From the NCBI GenBank assembly GCA_903906425.1, contig CAIVKH010000303.1, positions 1 through 57,240 on the forward strand: a stretch of 57,240 bases of DNA. The letters are read 5' to 3'. Under the pieces are notes generated by a model. That model was given only the letters and a program-made list of their open reading frames with translations. It was not told the origin of the DNA and ran no database searches. The DNA comes from an uncultured bacterium (GTDB taxonomy: Bacteria; Verrucomicrobiota; Kiritimatiellia; CAIVKH01). Every line of letters begins with the position of its first letter. Position 1 is the stretch's first letter. A program made the position numbers and the translations under genes. Below are positions 57,129 to 57,240 of this stretch, piece after piece.

Positions 57129-57240
57129 TTATGGCGCGGGGGCGGGGGCCCCGGCTTCAGGGGCGGGTTTTCTGCTTTGGGGGCGATTCTTTCGCAAGTT
57201 GCTGTTGTGCCGCTTTGTGCATGGTCTATCGGGGGCCGGA
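57129..57240 (-). CDS. 3' end of a gene entering from the right edge
   Basis: On the minus strand the frame ending at TAA 57129-57131 is open to the window edge and reads ...KRHNSNLRKNRPQSRK followed by PAPEAGAPAPAP, a basic then Pro/Ala-rich tail typical of a disordered C-terminus. Only about 36 codons are visible; no family can be named. A second frame here has an in-frame stop, supporting this choice. Confidence 0.4.
   Translation of the reverse strand, partial: PAPDRPCTKRHNSNLRKNRPQSRKPAPEAGAPAPAP

Overview
The window is GC-rich DNA from a Gram-negative bacterium; msbA-type lipid export and an arabinose-5-phosphate isomerase for Kdo synthesis point to an LPS-bearing cell. Two formylglycine sulfatases, a DUF1080 / sugar epimerase / ThuA cluster, a GH4 and a GH144-like glycosidase, a GH92 remnant and very large secreted proteins (lamin-tail, LamG, Calx-beta, CBM6, FG-GAP) suggest a polysaccharide-degrading member of the PVC superphylum (Verrucomicrobiota / Kiritimatiellota / Lentisphaerota-like). 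This placement is inference from gene content; no rRNA or tRNA was seen.

Layout. 0-5.5 kb: GH92 remnant (-), cardiolipin synthase (+), outer-membrane protein (-), mnmA-larE operon (-), PAP2 phosphatase (+). 5.5-13 kb: a giant coiled-coil protein built on a 60-residue repeat and split by a one-base frameshift, a secreted beta-propeller, and a class II fumarase/aspartase (all -). 13-21.6 kb: a 1938-aa LTD/LamG surface protein, a GH144-like glucanase, and a small SLT-like transglycosylase (all +). 21.6-23.6 kb: an accessory patch with an inverted-repeat-flanked low-GC ORF, gene remnants, a winged-helix regulator and an AT-rich island. 23.6-26.9 kb: trxB-msbA operon (-) and a dUTPase (+). 27-33.5 kb: sulfatase (+), then GH4, DUF1080, epimerase and two ThuA genes (-). 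33.7-39.6 kb: argC-murC operon (-), kdsD (+), and a frameshifted PP2C phosphatase (-). 39.8-42.5 kb: three-gene HcnABC / opine-oxidase-type dehydrogenase (+). 42.5-57 kb: trypsin-like protease and giant subtilisin (-), sulfatase and acetyl-CoA synthetase (+), methyltransferase (-), beta-helix/CBM6/FG-GAP protein (+), and the tail of one more gene (-).

The standout is a family of intergenic arrays: the 15-bp dyad TTCCAATSATTGGAA (S = C or G) occurs 41 times (34 exact, 7 with one or two changes) in 16 clusters of 2-4. None lies inside a gene. Within a cluster the dyads start 32 or 33 bp apart in 23 of 25 intervals (the other two are 22 and 31), so nearly all are separated by whole helical turns. 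Arrays sit between transcription units whether these are divergent, tandem or convergent, and never between genes of a tight operon. This looks like a phased binding platform for an abundant dimeric DNA-binding protein (boundary or nucleoid element) rather than an operator of one regulon or a set of terminators.

The sulfatases, glycosidases, 3-keto-sugar-type enzymes and secreted binding proteins plausibly work together in uptake and breakdown of sulfated or complex glycans. trxB, mnmA, acs, argC, murC, kdsD and the dUTPase are housekeeping.
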